Source: CAWGGS01 sp046704745
Lineage (GTDB): Bacteria > Desulfobacterota > Desulfobulbia > Desulfobulbales > Desulfocapsaceae
Direction: 5' to 3'
Length of the DNA: 64,000 bases
Assembly: GCA_046704745.1 (NCBI GenBank)
Contig: JBJKRL010000063.1
Span: 59,510-123,509, forward strand
Shown: piece by piece, positions 1 through 8,967 of the stretch
Position numbering within the stretch: position 1 is the stretch's first letter
How the letters are laid out: every line of letters starts with the position of its first letter
The notes under the pieces: generated by a model
The model's database searches: none
Told to the model about the DNA's origin: nothing
Seen by the model: the letters and a program-made list of their open reading frames with translations, nothing else
Made by a program: the position numbers and the translations under genes

Positions 1-2
1 TG

Positions 3-1424
3 AAGTGCTGCCTTGTAAAACGACTCGATGCCAACGGTAAAGCCATCGGCGCTATTTGTTTGGGAAGTAAAACAACGAGGACGTTTGGCCGAAGGGATAA
101 AAGGATGTTTAAAATGGTGGCAATGGGAATTGCACTTGCGCTTGAGCAAACCCGACTGTTGGCAAAAGAGCGAGCCAAGAGTGCGGAGCTTGAGGTTTTA
201 AACAGGATCGGAATTGCTCTGACTTCTACAAATTTTGACATGAATAAGGTCTTGCAGAATATTTTGGAGATGATCTCCGATCTTATTCAAGTCGAAGCCG
301 GCGCCATCATGTTGATCCAGGACGACCTACTTACTTTTCATACGACCGTCGGTAGCAATAGAAAGAATTTTGATGGTCTTCGGATCAGAATAGGCGAGGA
401 AGGGGTGTCCGGATGGGTTGCGGCCACCGGTGAGCCGGTTATTGTGCAAGACGTCAACGACAACCCTCATTTCTGTGAGGATATAGACAAACGGACCGGC
501 TTTAAAACGAGAAATCTTCTTTGTGTACCGATGATAGCCGGAGGCAGGGTTACAGGGGTTATCGAACTTCTCAATAAAAAGGTCGGCACTTTCAATGAGG
601 AAGATCTGCGGGCGATTAAGTCGGTTTCTTCTTCAGCTGCCATTGCCTTGGAAAACTCACGTCTCTTTGGCGAGTCCATGCATTTGGCGGAAAAGGAAAA
701 GATGATCAGAACGATTTTTCAGAAGTATGTCCCTGAAGAAATTGTTAATGATATTCTAAGAAAAGGTGAAACGGAACAGTTGACTGTCGGAGAAAAAAGG
801 ATCGTCACAGTGTTTAATGTCGATATCCGGGGGTATTCGTCTCTATCCAAGCAGGCTGCTACAGAAGATGTAGTGAAGGTCCTGAATTATTTTTTCATGC
901 GGATGGGCAATATTATCCTTAAACATAAAGGAGTGTTGGATAAGTATTTGGGTGATGGTCTGCTTGCCATCTTTGGCGCCCCCATTTCTTCGAAAAATCC
1001 AGCCCTGGATGCGACACTCGCGGCGATTGAGATGACAGAGGCGATTGAGGCGGTAAGCAGACTCTCAAAGGAACGATGTGGAGTTCCTTTGAAAATAGGG
1101 GTCAGTATCAACACCGGCGAGGCCATTGTCGGAAATATTGGATTTGATAAAAAGATGGAATATACCGTAATAGGAGATGTCGTCAACGAAATGTTCCGTC
1201 TTCAGGATCTTACAAGAAGAAGAACCAATTCCATCTTAATCAGCGAATCGACGTATCAGCAGGTGAAACTCTTTGTCTATGCCAATCAGTGGCAAGTGAA
1301 ACGATTCGCCGACAAAGAGGTTACTATGAATATTTATGAGGTAGTTGGGAAAAAGGTGACCTCTGATCTTGAGTATCATCCGCGAAGAATTGATGAACAG
1401 CTTTATGAGGGGAGGATACACTGA
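3..1424 (+). CDS. GAF-domain class III adenylate/guanylate cyclase, 5'-truncated by window edge
   Basis: The reading frame is open from the first bases of the window, so the start lies upstream; the TTG at position 60 is internal. The first ~50 visible codons are the tail of one GAF domain. A complete GAF domain follows (about residues 45-205 counted from the TTG), then a class III nucleotide cyclase domain (about 240-420). The cyclase shows both metal-binding aspartates (FNVDIRGYS and KYLGDGLLAIFG) and the YTVIGDVVN...FRL segment that holds the conserved Asn/Arg pair, so it should be catalytically competent. It is a cytoplasmic sensor producing a cyclic nucleotide in response to a GAF ligand. 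The purine preference (cAMP or cGMP) cannot be told from this reading. Downstream at 1550-1575 there is only a small GGCCTTTAAAGGCC palindrome. Confidence 0.88.
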   Translation, partial: KCCLVKRLDANGKAIGAICLGSKTTRTFGRRDKRMFKMVAMGIALALEQTRLLAKERAKSAELEVLNRIGIALTSTNFDMNKVLQNILEMISDLIQVEAGAIMLIQDDLLTFHTTVGSNRKNFDGLRIRIGEEGVSGWVAATGEPVIVQDVNDNPHFCEDIDKRTGFKTRNLLCVPMIAGGRVTGVIELLNKKVGTFNEEDLRAIKSVSSSAAIALENSRLFGESMHLAEKEKMIRTIFQKYVPEEIVNDILRKGETEQLTVGEKRIVTVFNVDIRGYSSLSKQAATEDVVKVLNYFFMRMGNIILKHKGVLDKYLGDGLLAIFGAPISSKNPALDATLAAIEMTEAIEAVSRLSKERCGVPLKIGVSINTGEAIVGNIGFDKKMEYTVIGDVVNEMFRLQDLTRRRTNSILISESTYQQVKLFVYANQWQVKRFADKEVTMNIYEVVGKKVTSDLEYHPRRIDEQLYEGRIH

Positions 1425-1594
1425 AAGAAGGTGTAAAAAGACATCTGCACTGAAAGTATCCCAAACAGTTTCACCAGATAATTCACATAAACCGGGGGGG
1501 CTGTAAATATCCTCTCAAAAACTGGTCAAGATACGATCAATGCAGATAATGGGCGGGCCTTTAAAGGCCAAACAGCGTTCAAATAAATTATAAG

Positions 1595-1813
1595 TTAATC
1601 CGCTGAAAGAAAATTATGTTCAGCGGTCAGCAATTCATATTGACCGTTGATGATTATATATGTGCGATTGAACTGGTCAATATAGGTTTTTGTCAGCCGT
1701 CTTCCAACCGGCATGCCGGGAAGACGTTCATTCATGATGAACCCCCTGCCAACCTGACGAAGGTTGAGTTTTTGGTTGTTCTCTGCCATCTGTGATCCCT
1801 GAGAGTTTTCCAT
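1595..1813 (-). CDS. small hypothetical protein (72 aa)
   Basis: A 72-residue protein of no family I recognise. It has an AGGA Shine-Dalgarno six bases before the ATG at 1813, and a second possible ATG nine codons in that is also preceded by AGGGA. The C-terminal half (GRRLTKTYIDQFNRTYIIING) has a normal mixed composition and reads like real protein. There are no signal peptide, membrane segment or cysteines. It stands alone, convergent with the cyclase gene on its left. Moderate confidence that it is real; no function assigned. Confidence 0.5.
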   Translation of the reverse strand: MENSQGSQMAENNQKLNLRQVGRGFIMNERLPGMPVGRRLTKTYIDQFNRTYIIINGQYELLTAEHNFLSAD

Positions 1814-2467
1814 CTAGTTCCTAAAGTAAACCGGCTGAATTCTTCTGAATAAGGAGCCACTTGCAAAAAGATCTTTTGGCCAAAACTCCGCGTTATGCTC
1901 AAAATTTTATCCTCGGAGGCAAGCACCCTCCGGGCATACACTCTGACTCCGATATCAATTATGTGCCTGCGGTAAAATTTTTCGCATGCCTTGATTTTGA
2001 ACCGGTAAGCATAGACTCCGAGAATCCTCCTTTTGCATAAGGCTCTAAGAATATGCTCTTTGTTGCTTATCCCCGGGATACAAATTATCCCTCACCCAAC
2101 CTTGTTACATTTTACTGCATACAATATGCCAAAAGAGCGGAGGATGTGCTTATCGCGGGAAATAGCGTTTGCGCATTGCTTTTTTTAATCGAAAATACAG
2201 CCCGTTAATTTTTTGTTGATGCACAATAATTATTTTTCTTCCCGTGTGCTTTGTTTTGTCAAATTCTGTTTTTCCGTGAATATTGGAAACTTTGTTTCCT
2301 TTATCAATACTCTCTCTGTGGAAAATGTATTGTTGAAGGAAAGAATTTTGACAATTTATTGAGTAAAATGTAATATAGCTGATGGAAATAGCAGGAATGG
2401 TATCCGTCCATTCTCTGTATTTTTGTTTATCGTTTTTTTAAACTTGTTGACAACAAAGTTTCCATAT
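1814..2467. other. 650-bp intergenic region with a decayed palindromic repeat
   Basis: No convincing gene is seen here. The left part (about 1886-2010) is a degenerate copy of a palindromic repeat described separately. The right part (2170-2460) is AT-rich and probably carries the promoter of the sigma-54 activator, but I cannot point to clear -35/-10 boxes. Confidence 0.5.
1886..2010. repeat. family A palindromic element, degenerate copy (A4)
   Basis: This stretch lines up with the reverse complement of the element at 36428-36614: the shared order is GTTATGCTCAAA, then TTTATCCTCGGAGG, then ACTCCGATATCA, then GCCTGCGGTAAAA, then GCATGCC and TTGAACC. The outer terminal sequence (TAGTTTCCATCC) is not recognisable on either side, so it is an eroded or internal fragment. 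Confidence 0.65.
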
Positions 2468-4045
2468 ATGAACTCTCTCAAGTCAAATTTTTCTCATCCT
2501 TCGCCCATGCACCTGGCTGTTCTCAGACAGAGATTGGCGCAGGTTGCAGGTTCCTGGGCCATGGATGACTACAGGGCCTTCGTTACCTTCTATATCCAAA
2601 TTTTGCCTAAATTGATGGATGTGGAACGGTGTACTATTTTTATAATGGAAATAGGAAGTAACAGGATTTGTTCCATATTCGGTACCGGACTGGATGAAAG
2701 ACAGATTGAGCCGCCAATGGAAGGAAGTATTGTCGGTAAGGTTGTAAGTTCGGGGATGAGTTGTATAGAAAACGATTTGAAGTCACATCCTGGTTTCCAT
2801 GTCTCTATGGACGAGAAGACCGGTTTTGTCAGCCGGAATATGATCTGCGCACCGATAAAAAGTATTAGTGGAAACTCGATTACCGGTGCTGTAGAACTCC
2901 TCAATAAGAACAATAATGCGTCTTTTACCGATAAGGACCTTAAACAGCTCGAGGAGGTCTGCCAGTTTCTTTCCATATCCATCGAGTCCATTGTCCTGAA
3001 TCAGGAAATCCTGCGTATTGCCGGTGCCTTGAACAAAGAGGTCGACAGATTGGAACAGGCATCAGTCAGAGGTACGAAAATCATAGCCGAAAGCTCGGCC
3101 ATGCGTGAGGTGTTAGATCTTGTTCAGGTCATAAGCAATTCCCCCATCAATGTTATCATTCAGGGAGAAAACGGGACGGGGAAAGAGCTTATTGCTCGCA
3201 TGATCCATGAACGGGGAGAAAGAAGCGGGGAGTTATTCGTGCCGGTAAACTGTGCCTGCATTCCGGAAAACCTGGTGGAAAGTGAATTTTTCGGCCACGA
3301 GAGAGGCGCCTTTACCGGAGCTGAGACGGCCAGGAAAGGTCTTTTTGAAGAAGCCAGCGGCGGGACCCTCTTTCTTGACGAAATAGCCGAGATGCCTCTC
3401 CAGATTCAACCGAAATTTTTACGGGCCGTGCAGGAAGGAGAAGGCTGCCGACTTGGCAGCAACAAGCCTATCCATTATGATCTTCGATTGATAAGTGCCA
3501 CCAATAAGGATCTGGCACAGGAAGTGAAAAAAGGACATTTCCGCGAGGATCTCTTTTTTCGGCTTTTTTCTGTGGAGATATTTATACCGCCCCTGCGGGA
3601 ACGTCTTGAGGATATCCTTCCTTTGGCCTTGCATTTTCTCGATCTTACCAATGCACATTTCAAGAAAAACGTGCTCGGATTTTCACCGGAACTGCTTGAT
3701 CTTTTCGAACAATATCCGTGGCCGGGCAATGTCCGCCAGCTTTTGAAGGAGGTTGAACGCCTTGTGGCGTTGACGCCTGAGGGGGAGGTGATTTCCTGCG
3801 AAAAGTGTTCACGGGAACTTCAGGCCTTTCATGAGTTGCAGAAAAAAGCCGGTGTTTCCGAATCGGCGACAGCATATACCATGGATTTCCAAGTCAAAAA
3901 TCTTGAGGTCAGTTTGATAAAAAAGGCAATGAAAAAAGCAAAAGGAAATAAATCAAAAGCAGCAAATCTGTTGGGGATTACCAGACAAGGGCTTCTCAAG
4001 AAGATGAAGAGGTATCATCTTGAGAAGACACGTCTTGAAAATTGA
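2468..4045 (+). CDS. sigma-54-dependent transcriptional activator with N-terminal GAF domain
   Basis: A 525-residue enhancer-binding protein. A GAF sensor domain occupies about residues 30-185. The AAA+ sigma-54 interaction domain (about 205-435) has Walker A GENGTGKE at ~233-240, the sigma-54 contact loop GAFTGA at ~280-285, Walker B GGTLFLDEIAE and arginine-finger region RLFSVEIFIPPLRER. A Fis-type helix-turn-helix closes the protein (NKSKAANLLGITRQGLLKKM). I chose the ATG at 2468; a TTG at 2423 is in frame, but neither has a strong Shine-Dalgarno. It lies convergent with the TRAP genes, so it may regulate them, but no clear -24/-12 sigma-54 promoter was found in front of dctP. The GAF domain resembles that of the cyclase at the left edge (both keep the VIELLNKK/AVELLNKN pattern). 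Confidence 0.93.
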   Translation: MNSLKSNFSHPSPMHLAVLRQRLAQVAGSWAMDDYRAFVTFYIQILPKLMDVERCTIFIMEIGSNRICSIFGTGLDERQIEPPMEGSIVGKVVSSGMSCIENDLKSHPGFHVSMDEKTGFVSRNMICAPIKSISGNSITGAVELLNKNNNASFTDKDLKQLEEVCQFLSISIESIVLNQEILRIAGALNKEVDRLEQASVRGTKIIAESSAMREVLDLVQVISNSPINVIIQGENGTGKELIARMIHERGERSGELFVPVNCACIPENLVESEFFGHERGAFTGAETARKGLFEEASGGTLFLDEIAEMPLQIQPKFLRAVQEGEGCRLGSNKPIHYDLRLISATNKDLAQEVKKGHFREDLFFRLFSVEIFIPPLRERLEDILPLALHFLDLTNAHFKKNVLGFSPELLDLFEQYPWPGNVRQLLKEVERLVALTPEGEVISCEKCSRELQAFHELQKKAGVSESATAYTMDFQVKNLEVSLIKKAMKKAKGNKSKAANLLGITRQGLLKKMKRYHLEKTRLEN

Positions 4046-4071
4046 CCTTCCTTCTAATGTTTTCAATACAA

Positions 4072-5349
4072 TCAACGGACCAAAGCTGCCAAAGCCATTG
4101 TGAGCGGCGGATAGAAGGTAATTATAGCCAGGTCTGCAAGCAGTATCAGGAGAAAAGGAATAACCTGTCGGCAGGTAGCTGTCAGTCTGTCACCTGAGAT
4201 GGAGGATGAGACGATCATGCAGATACCCATGGGAGGTGTCAGCATGCCGATGGCCAGATTGGTGACCACGATCACTCCCAATTGGATCATATCGATGTCG
4301 AGGAAGGGGAGCATGGCAGTGATCATCGGCACCAGTAGAATCAAGGCGGCAGTCGTCTCGACAAAGGTCCCTGCCGCAAGCAGGATGAGATTTATCAAAA
4401 GCAGCAGACCGATCTTGTTATGGGTGAACCCGAGCAGGCCGCCTGCCACTCGGGCTGGGATGTCGTCGATGGCGGAGACCCAGCTGAATATTGAGGCAGT
4501 GGCAATGATGAACATGACGATAGCCGCCATTATGGAGCCTTCCCGAAACAGACGAGGGAGATCGCTTACCCTGATCTGACGATGAACAAACATGCCGATG
4601 ATGAGAGCATAGAAAACGGCCACGGCAGCCGATTCGGTGGCCGTGAAGATCCCCGACAGAATGCCGCCAAGAATAATCACCGGTGTGGCCAGGGCTGGGA
4701 TCCCTTTAACGAAGGTTCGCACAACCTCTTTTGAGGAAAACGGAGTATGTGCACCGTATCCACGCCGGTGAGAGATGATGCTTGCAACCACGACCAGAGA
4801 CAGGCCGACCAGTATTCCCGGCAGGATGCCTGCGGCAAAGAGGCGGCCGATGGAGGCCCCGGTCAGGAAACCGAAGATGATCATCGGGATCGAAGGCGGT
4901 ATGATCACGCCGATGGAACCACCCGATGCCTGGAGGGCGGCGGCAAAATCGGAACGAAAACCGGATTTCTTCATGGCCGGTATCATGATGGTTCCCACAG
5001 CTGCAGTATCGGCGGCTGCCGAGCCGGAGATGCCGGCAAAGAACATGGCCGAGACGATAGCCACGACAGCCATTCCGCCGGGAAGCCAGCCGACAAGAGC
5101 TGAGGCAAAATCGATAATCCGGCGGCTTATCCCACCCGCTTCCATGATGATGCCGGCATACATGAACAGAGGAACCGCAAGCAGATTGAACGAATCCGCA
5201 CCGGCAAAAAGCCTTTGTATGGCCATCATCATCGGGAATTCTCCTTGAAGCGCGATGGTGGCAATGGCGGCAACTCCTATGGCGATTGCGATGGGGGTGT
5301 CGAGCAGAAAGAGCAGGAGCAGCAAAGGCAGCAGGATCTCAACAATCAC
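4072..5349 (-). CDS. dctM: TRAP transporter large permease, DctM type
   Basis: A 425-residue, very hydrophobic inner-membrane protein with about 11-12 membrane segments, full length for DctM. Typical family segments are visible: FNLLAVPLFMYAGIIM near residue 53, the GGSIGVIIPPSIPMIIFG region near 148 and PPMGICMIV near the C-terminus. It forms the sodium-driven channel of a tripartite ATP-independent periplasmic transporter. Its start overlaps the dctQ stop by 11 bases, so the three genes are transcribed dctP-dctQ-dctM. The substrate (C4-dicarboxylate, keto acid, sugar acid or other) cannot be told from sequence. Confidence 0.95.
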   Translation of the reverse strand: MIVEILLPLLLLLFLLDTPIAIAIGVAAIATIALQGEFPMMMAIQRLFAGADSFNLLAVPLFMYAGIIMEAGGISRRIIDFASALVGWLPGGMAVVAIVSAMFFAGISGSAAADTAAVGTIMIPAMKKSGFRSDFAAALQASGGSIGVIIPPSIPMIIFGFLTGASIGRLFAAGILPGILVGLSLVVVASIISHRRGYGAHTPFSSKEVVRTFVKGIPALATPVIILGGILSGIFTATESAAVAVFYALIIGMFVHRQIRVSDLPRLFREGSIMAAIVMFIIATASIFSWVSAIDDIPARVAGGLLGFTHNKIGLLLLINLILLAAGTFVETTAALILLVPMITAMLPFLDIDMIQLGVIVVTNLAIGMLTPPMGICMIVSSSISGDRLTATCRQVIPFLLILLADLAIITFYPPLTMALAALVR

Positions 5350-5827
5350 GGTCCCCTCCTGTCAACTCCTTAAGAAGAAAGTAGAAACAGTGACAGACAA
5401 AGATTGTGCCGCTAATCGGAATAATGGCAAAGATGATCCATTTGGGCAGGGACAAGGCCGGTGTTATTTGCAGGCGCACAAAATAGCTGAAGTTGATACC
5501 GTAATAGACCATAACTAGAAAAAGACTCAAAGAAAGAGAATGGACGAGGACGGCATTGGCGCGATACAGCCGTGGTCCCATTTTCGCCGTGAGGATATCG
5601 ATTCCCGGATGAGCCTTTCGCCAATATGCCGCGGTGGCCCCGAGAAAGGTAAGCCAGACCAGGATATACCTGGCCAGCTCTTCGGCCCAAAAGAGGGAGT
5701 GATTCAGGAGGTACCTGCAGAAGACCTCGAGGGTAACAATGACAGCCATGGTAATCCCGAGGGCGGAGAGCGAAATATCCACCGCCCTGGCAAGTCCGGC
5801 ATTGAACCTGGCAAAGGTTTCCAGCAT
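5339..5827 (-). CDS. dctQ: TRAP transporter small permease, DctQ type
   Basis: A 162-residue protein with four predicted membrane helices, the usual size and topology for DctQ. The conserved central loop (WAEELARYILVWLTFLGATAAYW) is seen at about residues 42-65. It partners DctM in the membrane. It starts 4 bases after the dctP stop codon and overlaps dctM by 11 bases, giving a tightly coupled operon. Confidence 0.93.
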   Translation of the reverse strand: MLETFARFNAGLARAVDISLSALGITMAVIVTLEVFCRYLLNHSLFWAEELARYILVWLTFLGATAAYWRKAHPGIDILTAKMGPRLYRANAVLVHSLSLSLFLVMVYYGINFSYFVRLQITPALSLPKWIIFAIIPISGTIFVCHCFYFLLKELTGGDRDC

Positions 5828-5831
5828 GGGA

Positions 5832-6809
5832 TTACTTTACGGCGGCAAGGATCTTTGTGAGCATGGCCTTAACCTTGGGTTCTTGATAGATGGCCATATT
5901 TTTCAGATTCGCAACCTTGGCCCGGAAGGCTGCAATATCGGGATGTTCTTCGACAATAAAGCCTTTTTCCTTCAAGAGTTTTAACCGAGCAGCGTTTCCC
6001 GCCCGGTTTTCCTCCCGCTGGTAGACTGCGGCAGAATACATCGCTTTTTGCAGCATCTGCTGGGTGGCGGGAGCAAGGGTCTTCCACCAGGCAAGAGAGG
6101 CAACGTCGATATGGGGGGAATAGACATGACGGGTCAAGGTCAGGTATTTCTGGACCTCCCAAAGCTTATATTGCACCAGTACCCAGAGCGGATTTTCCTG
6201 GCCGTCGATGACGCCTTGTTCCAGTTCCGTATAAATCGGCCACGGCATTGGTGTTGGATTGGCGCCCAGATCCTGCCATATGGCCTTATGCATGGCCGAG
6301 GCCATAACTCTGACCTTGAGCCCTTCGACATCCTCCGGGGTCTTGACCGGGTGACGGCTGTTGGTCAGATTTCTGAAACCGTTTTCAGAAAAGCACAGCC
6401 CCTTGAAACCGGCACTTTCCAGGTCTTTTAAAATTTCAGCTCCAATCGGCCCGTCAAGGATGGTATCAGCCTGGTGGTAGTCCTTGAACAGGAAAGGATA
6501 ATCGATGACCCTGACGATGGGGTCAAAGGTATCGAACGGTCCGCTGGTGATGACTCCCATTTGTATGGTGTTGAGCTGGATTTGCTGGAGGATTTCCGTC
6601 TCGTTGCCGATGGAGCCGGAATCATAAATCTTGACCTTAATATCTCCTTTTGATTCTTTTTCCACCAGATCCTTGAACTTTTCGGCGACAATATTCTGGG
6701 CGGAACCCGGCTTGGTGACGACTCCCAGTTTGATTGTCATTTGGGACTGCGCTGGAGAGGCAACCAGACAGAGAAACAGAGCTGCCACTGCGCAAATATA
6801 TCTTTTCAT
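5832..6809 (-). CDS. dctP: TRAP transporter periplasmic substrate-binding protein, DctP type
   Basis: A 325-residue secreted solute receptor. I start it at the ATG at 6809, where GGGGGAAT lies just upstream and a standard signal peptide follows (MKRYICAVAALFLC then AQSQ). An upstream in-frame ATG at 6848 would put 13 polar residues ahead of the signal peptide. DctP features: the FPFLFKDYHQADTILDG region, the ligand-contact stretch LKVRVMASAMHKAIWQDLGA, and PWPIYTELEQGVIDGQENP. The conserved arginine (KVRVM) that usually binds a carboxylate is present, which suggests an organic acid ligand. Confidence 0.95.
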   Translation of the reverse strand: MKRYICAVAALFLCLVASPAQSQMTIKLGVVTKPGSAQNIVAEKFKDLVEKESKGDIKVKIYDSGSIGNETEILQQIQLNTIQMGVITSGPFDTFDPIVRVIDYPFLFKDYHQADTILDGPIGAEILKDLESAGFKGLCFSENGFRNLTNSRHPVKTPEDVEGLKVRVMASAMHKAIWQDLGANPTPMPWPIYTELEQGVIDGQENPLWVLVQYKLWEVQKYLTLTRHVYSPHIDVASLAWWKTLAPATQQMLQKAMYSAAVYQREENRAGNAARLKLLKEKGFIVEEHPDIAAFRAKVANLKNMAIYQEPKVKAMLTKILAAVK

Positions 6810-7252
6810 AATATTCCCCCACTGATGTGTATGTGAAACGGATGACAACGGGCTCTCTTGAGACTGGCAAATGCTGGGGAAAAGGTCAAGTTATTTCCGC
6901 AATTGCACCGGTTTTCGTCTTGACTCCGCCGGATGAAGTGCCGACAATGAAATAAGAGGCATCCGGTTCGTATGCACCTCTTTACAGCGCGGGAGGAGCA
7001 GGGCATCTATGGAAGACACCTCGCAAAAACCCGTCGGAGAAGCAACCTAGGCCATGGATGGCCTGCCTGTCAGCCGTGGTGTAAAGGCGTAAGGCCGATA
7101 AGAAGGGGGCTGATGCGATGACTCTTGCGGGGATGTTATTTTTACTGTTAGCAAAGTACGCCCAACCCGGATGAGCCTGAATTAAGAGGCATGACCGATT
7201 TCGCAGGGTAGTTCGTGTGCGATTGTTCGGCAAAGGCAAAGGAGGCGTTGAC
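6810..7252. other. 443-bp divergent intergenic region between dctP and hutU
   Basis: This holds the divergent promoters of the TRAP and hut operons. A small inverted repeat AAGAGG...CCTCTT lies at about 6953-6981. I looked for a sigma-54 promoter on both strands and found none that fits. No gene or recognisable operator is seen. Confidence 0.4.
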
Positions 7253-8914
7253 ATGGGAACAAGAGTTATCACCGCTCCAACAGGGAATGTCCTTACTGCT
7301 AAAAGCTGGCAGACAGAAGCACCGCTCAGGATGCTGATGAACAATCTCGACCCGCAGGTGGCCGAGCGCCCGGAAGAGCTGATCGTCTACGGCGGCATCG
7401 GCCGTGCCGCCCGGAACTGGCACTGCTTCGACAAGATTGTTGCAACCCTGCGCAGGCTGCATCTCAATGAGACCCTGCTTATTCAGTCCGGCAAGCCGGT
7501 GGGGGTTTTCAGGACCCACCCGGATGCGCCCCGCGTTCTTATTGCCAACTCAAACCTCGTGCCGCATTGGGCGACCTGGGAACAGTTCAATGAGCTTGAT
7601 CGCAGGGGATTGATGATGTTTGGGCAGATGACCGCCGGGAGCTGGATTTATATCGGCAGTCAGGGCATCATCCAGGGAACCTATGAGACATTTGTCAGCC
7701 TGGGCAGAAAACATTATAATGGCGATCTGAAGGGCCGCTGGTTCCTGACGGCGGGTTTGGGAGGCATGGGCGGGGCCCAGCCTCTGGCGGCAAAATTCGC
7801 AGATGCCTCGCTTCTGGCCATCGAATGCCGGCAGGAGCGTATCGACAAGCGTCTGGCTGGCGGCTATTTGGATCTACAGGCAAAAGATCTTAAGGAAAGT
7901 CTGGAGATCATTGAACGCTCATGTGCCGAAAAGAAGCCGGTTACCGTCGGTGTCCTGGGCAATGCTGCCGATATCTACCCGCAGCTGGCGGCCATGGGTG
8001 TACGGCCCGATGCCGTGACCGACCAGACCAGCGCCCATGACCCACTGCACGGATACCTCCCACTTGGCTGGAGCATAGAAGAGTGGGAGAAAAGGCAGCA
8101 GGAGTCCCCGGCGGAGGTCATGCGTGCGGCCCGGAGCTCCATGGTTGTCCACGTGCAGGCAATGCTTGATTTTCAGAAACGAGGGATTCCCGTCTTCGAT
8201 TACGGCAACAATATCCGCCAGGAAGCCTATAATGCAGGGCTCAAGGAAGCCTTTGCCTTTCCCGGCTTCGTTCCAGCCTATATACGGGATTTGTTCTGTG
8301 TCGGCAAAGGCCCGTTTCGTTGGGTTGCCCTGTCGGGCGATCCACAGGATATCTACCGTACCGATGCCAAGGTAAAGGAGCTGTTGCCTGATGATAAACA
8401 CCTGCATAAGTGGCTGGATATGGCAGGAAACAAAATCAGGTTCCAGGGACTTCCGGCCCGGATTTGCTGGGTCGGCCTTGGTGATCGGCATCGCTTGGGG
8501 CTTGCTTTTAACGACATGGTAGCCAAAGGCGAGCTAAAAGCGCCGGTTGTCATCGGGCGCGACCACCTGGACAGTGGTTCGGTGGCCAGCCCGAACCGGG
8601 AGACCGAGGCCATGGCCGACGGCTCCGATGCCGTCTCCGACTGGCCTCTTTTGAACTGCCTGTTAAACTGCGCCTCCGGGGCAACCTGGGTCTCGTTCCA
8701 CCACGGCGGCGGAGTCGGGATGGGATATGCCCAGCATGCGGGGTTGGTCATCGTCTGCGACGGGACACAGGAGGCTGCGGCCCGGATTGCACGGGTCCTT
8801 TGGAACGATCCAGCCACGGGAGTCATGCGTCATGCCGACGCAGGCTACGAGGACGCCATCGCCTGCGCCAGGGAGAAAAAACTGGATTTGCCGATGATTG
8901 ATTTAGGGAGTTAG
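7253..8914 (+). CDS. hutU: urocanate hydratase
   Basis: A 553-residue cytosolic enzyme that hydrates urocanate to 4-imidazolone-5-propanoate with a tightly bound NAD+. The start at 7253 is chosen because AAAGGAGG sits six bases upstream; an in-frame GTG at 7217 adds 12 unlikely residues. Family signatures are intact: YGGIGRAARNW, YIGSQGIIQGTYETF, the dinucleotide loop GLGGMGGAQPLA, DQTSAHDPLHGYLPLG and FHHGGGVGMGYAQHAG. Length matches the family (about 550). First gene of a hutU-hutI-hutG-hutH operon. Confidence 0.98.
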   Translation: MGTRVITAPTGNVLTAKSWQTEAPLRMLMNNLDPQVAERPEELIVYGGIGRAARNWHCFDKIVATLRRLHLNETLLIQSGKPVGVFRTHPDAPRVLIANSNLVPHWATWEQFNELDRRGLMMFGQMTAGSWIYIGSQGIIQGTYETFVSLGRKHYNGDLKGRWFLTAGLGGMGGAQPLAAKFADASLLAIECRQERIDKRLAGGYLDLQAKDLKESLEIIERSCAEKKPVTVGVLGNAADIYPQLAAMGVRPDAVTDQTSAHDPLHGYLPLGWSIEEWEKRQQESPAEVMRAARSSMVVHVQAMLDFQKRGIPVFDYGNNIRQEAYNAGLKEAFAFPGFVPAYIRDLFCVGKGPFRWVALSGDPQDIYRTDAKVKELLPDDKHLHKWLDMAGNKIRFQGLPARICWVGLGDRHRLGLAFNDMVAKGELKAPVVIGRDHLDSGSVASPNRETEAMADGSDAVSDWPLLNCLLNCASGATWVSFHHGGGVGMGYAQHAGLVIVCDGTQEAAARIARVLWNDPATGVMRHADAGYEDAIACAREKKLDLPMIDLGS

Positions 8915-8967
8915 ACAGGAGGCTGATTTTCATTGGTAATCTAAAATTACCATGACTTTGGATTGTT

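Noticed and set aside
6810..7252. sigma-54 promoter for the TRAP operon
   Set aside because: TGGCAAATGCTGG at ~6875 has the wrong spacing and strand for dctP; no TGGCAC-N5-TTGC match found.
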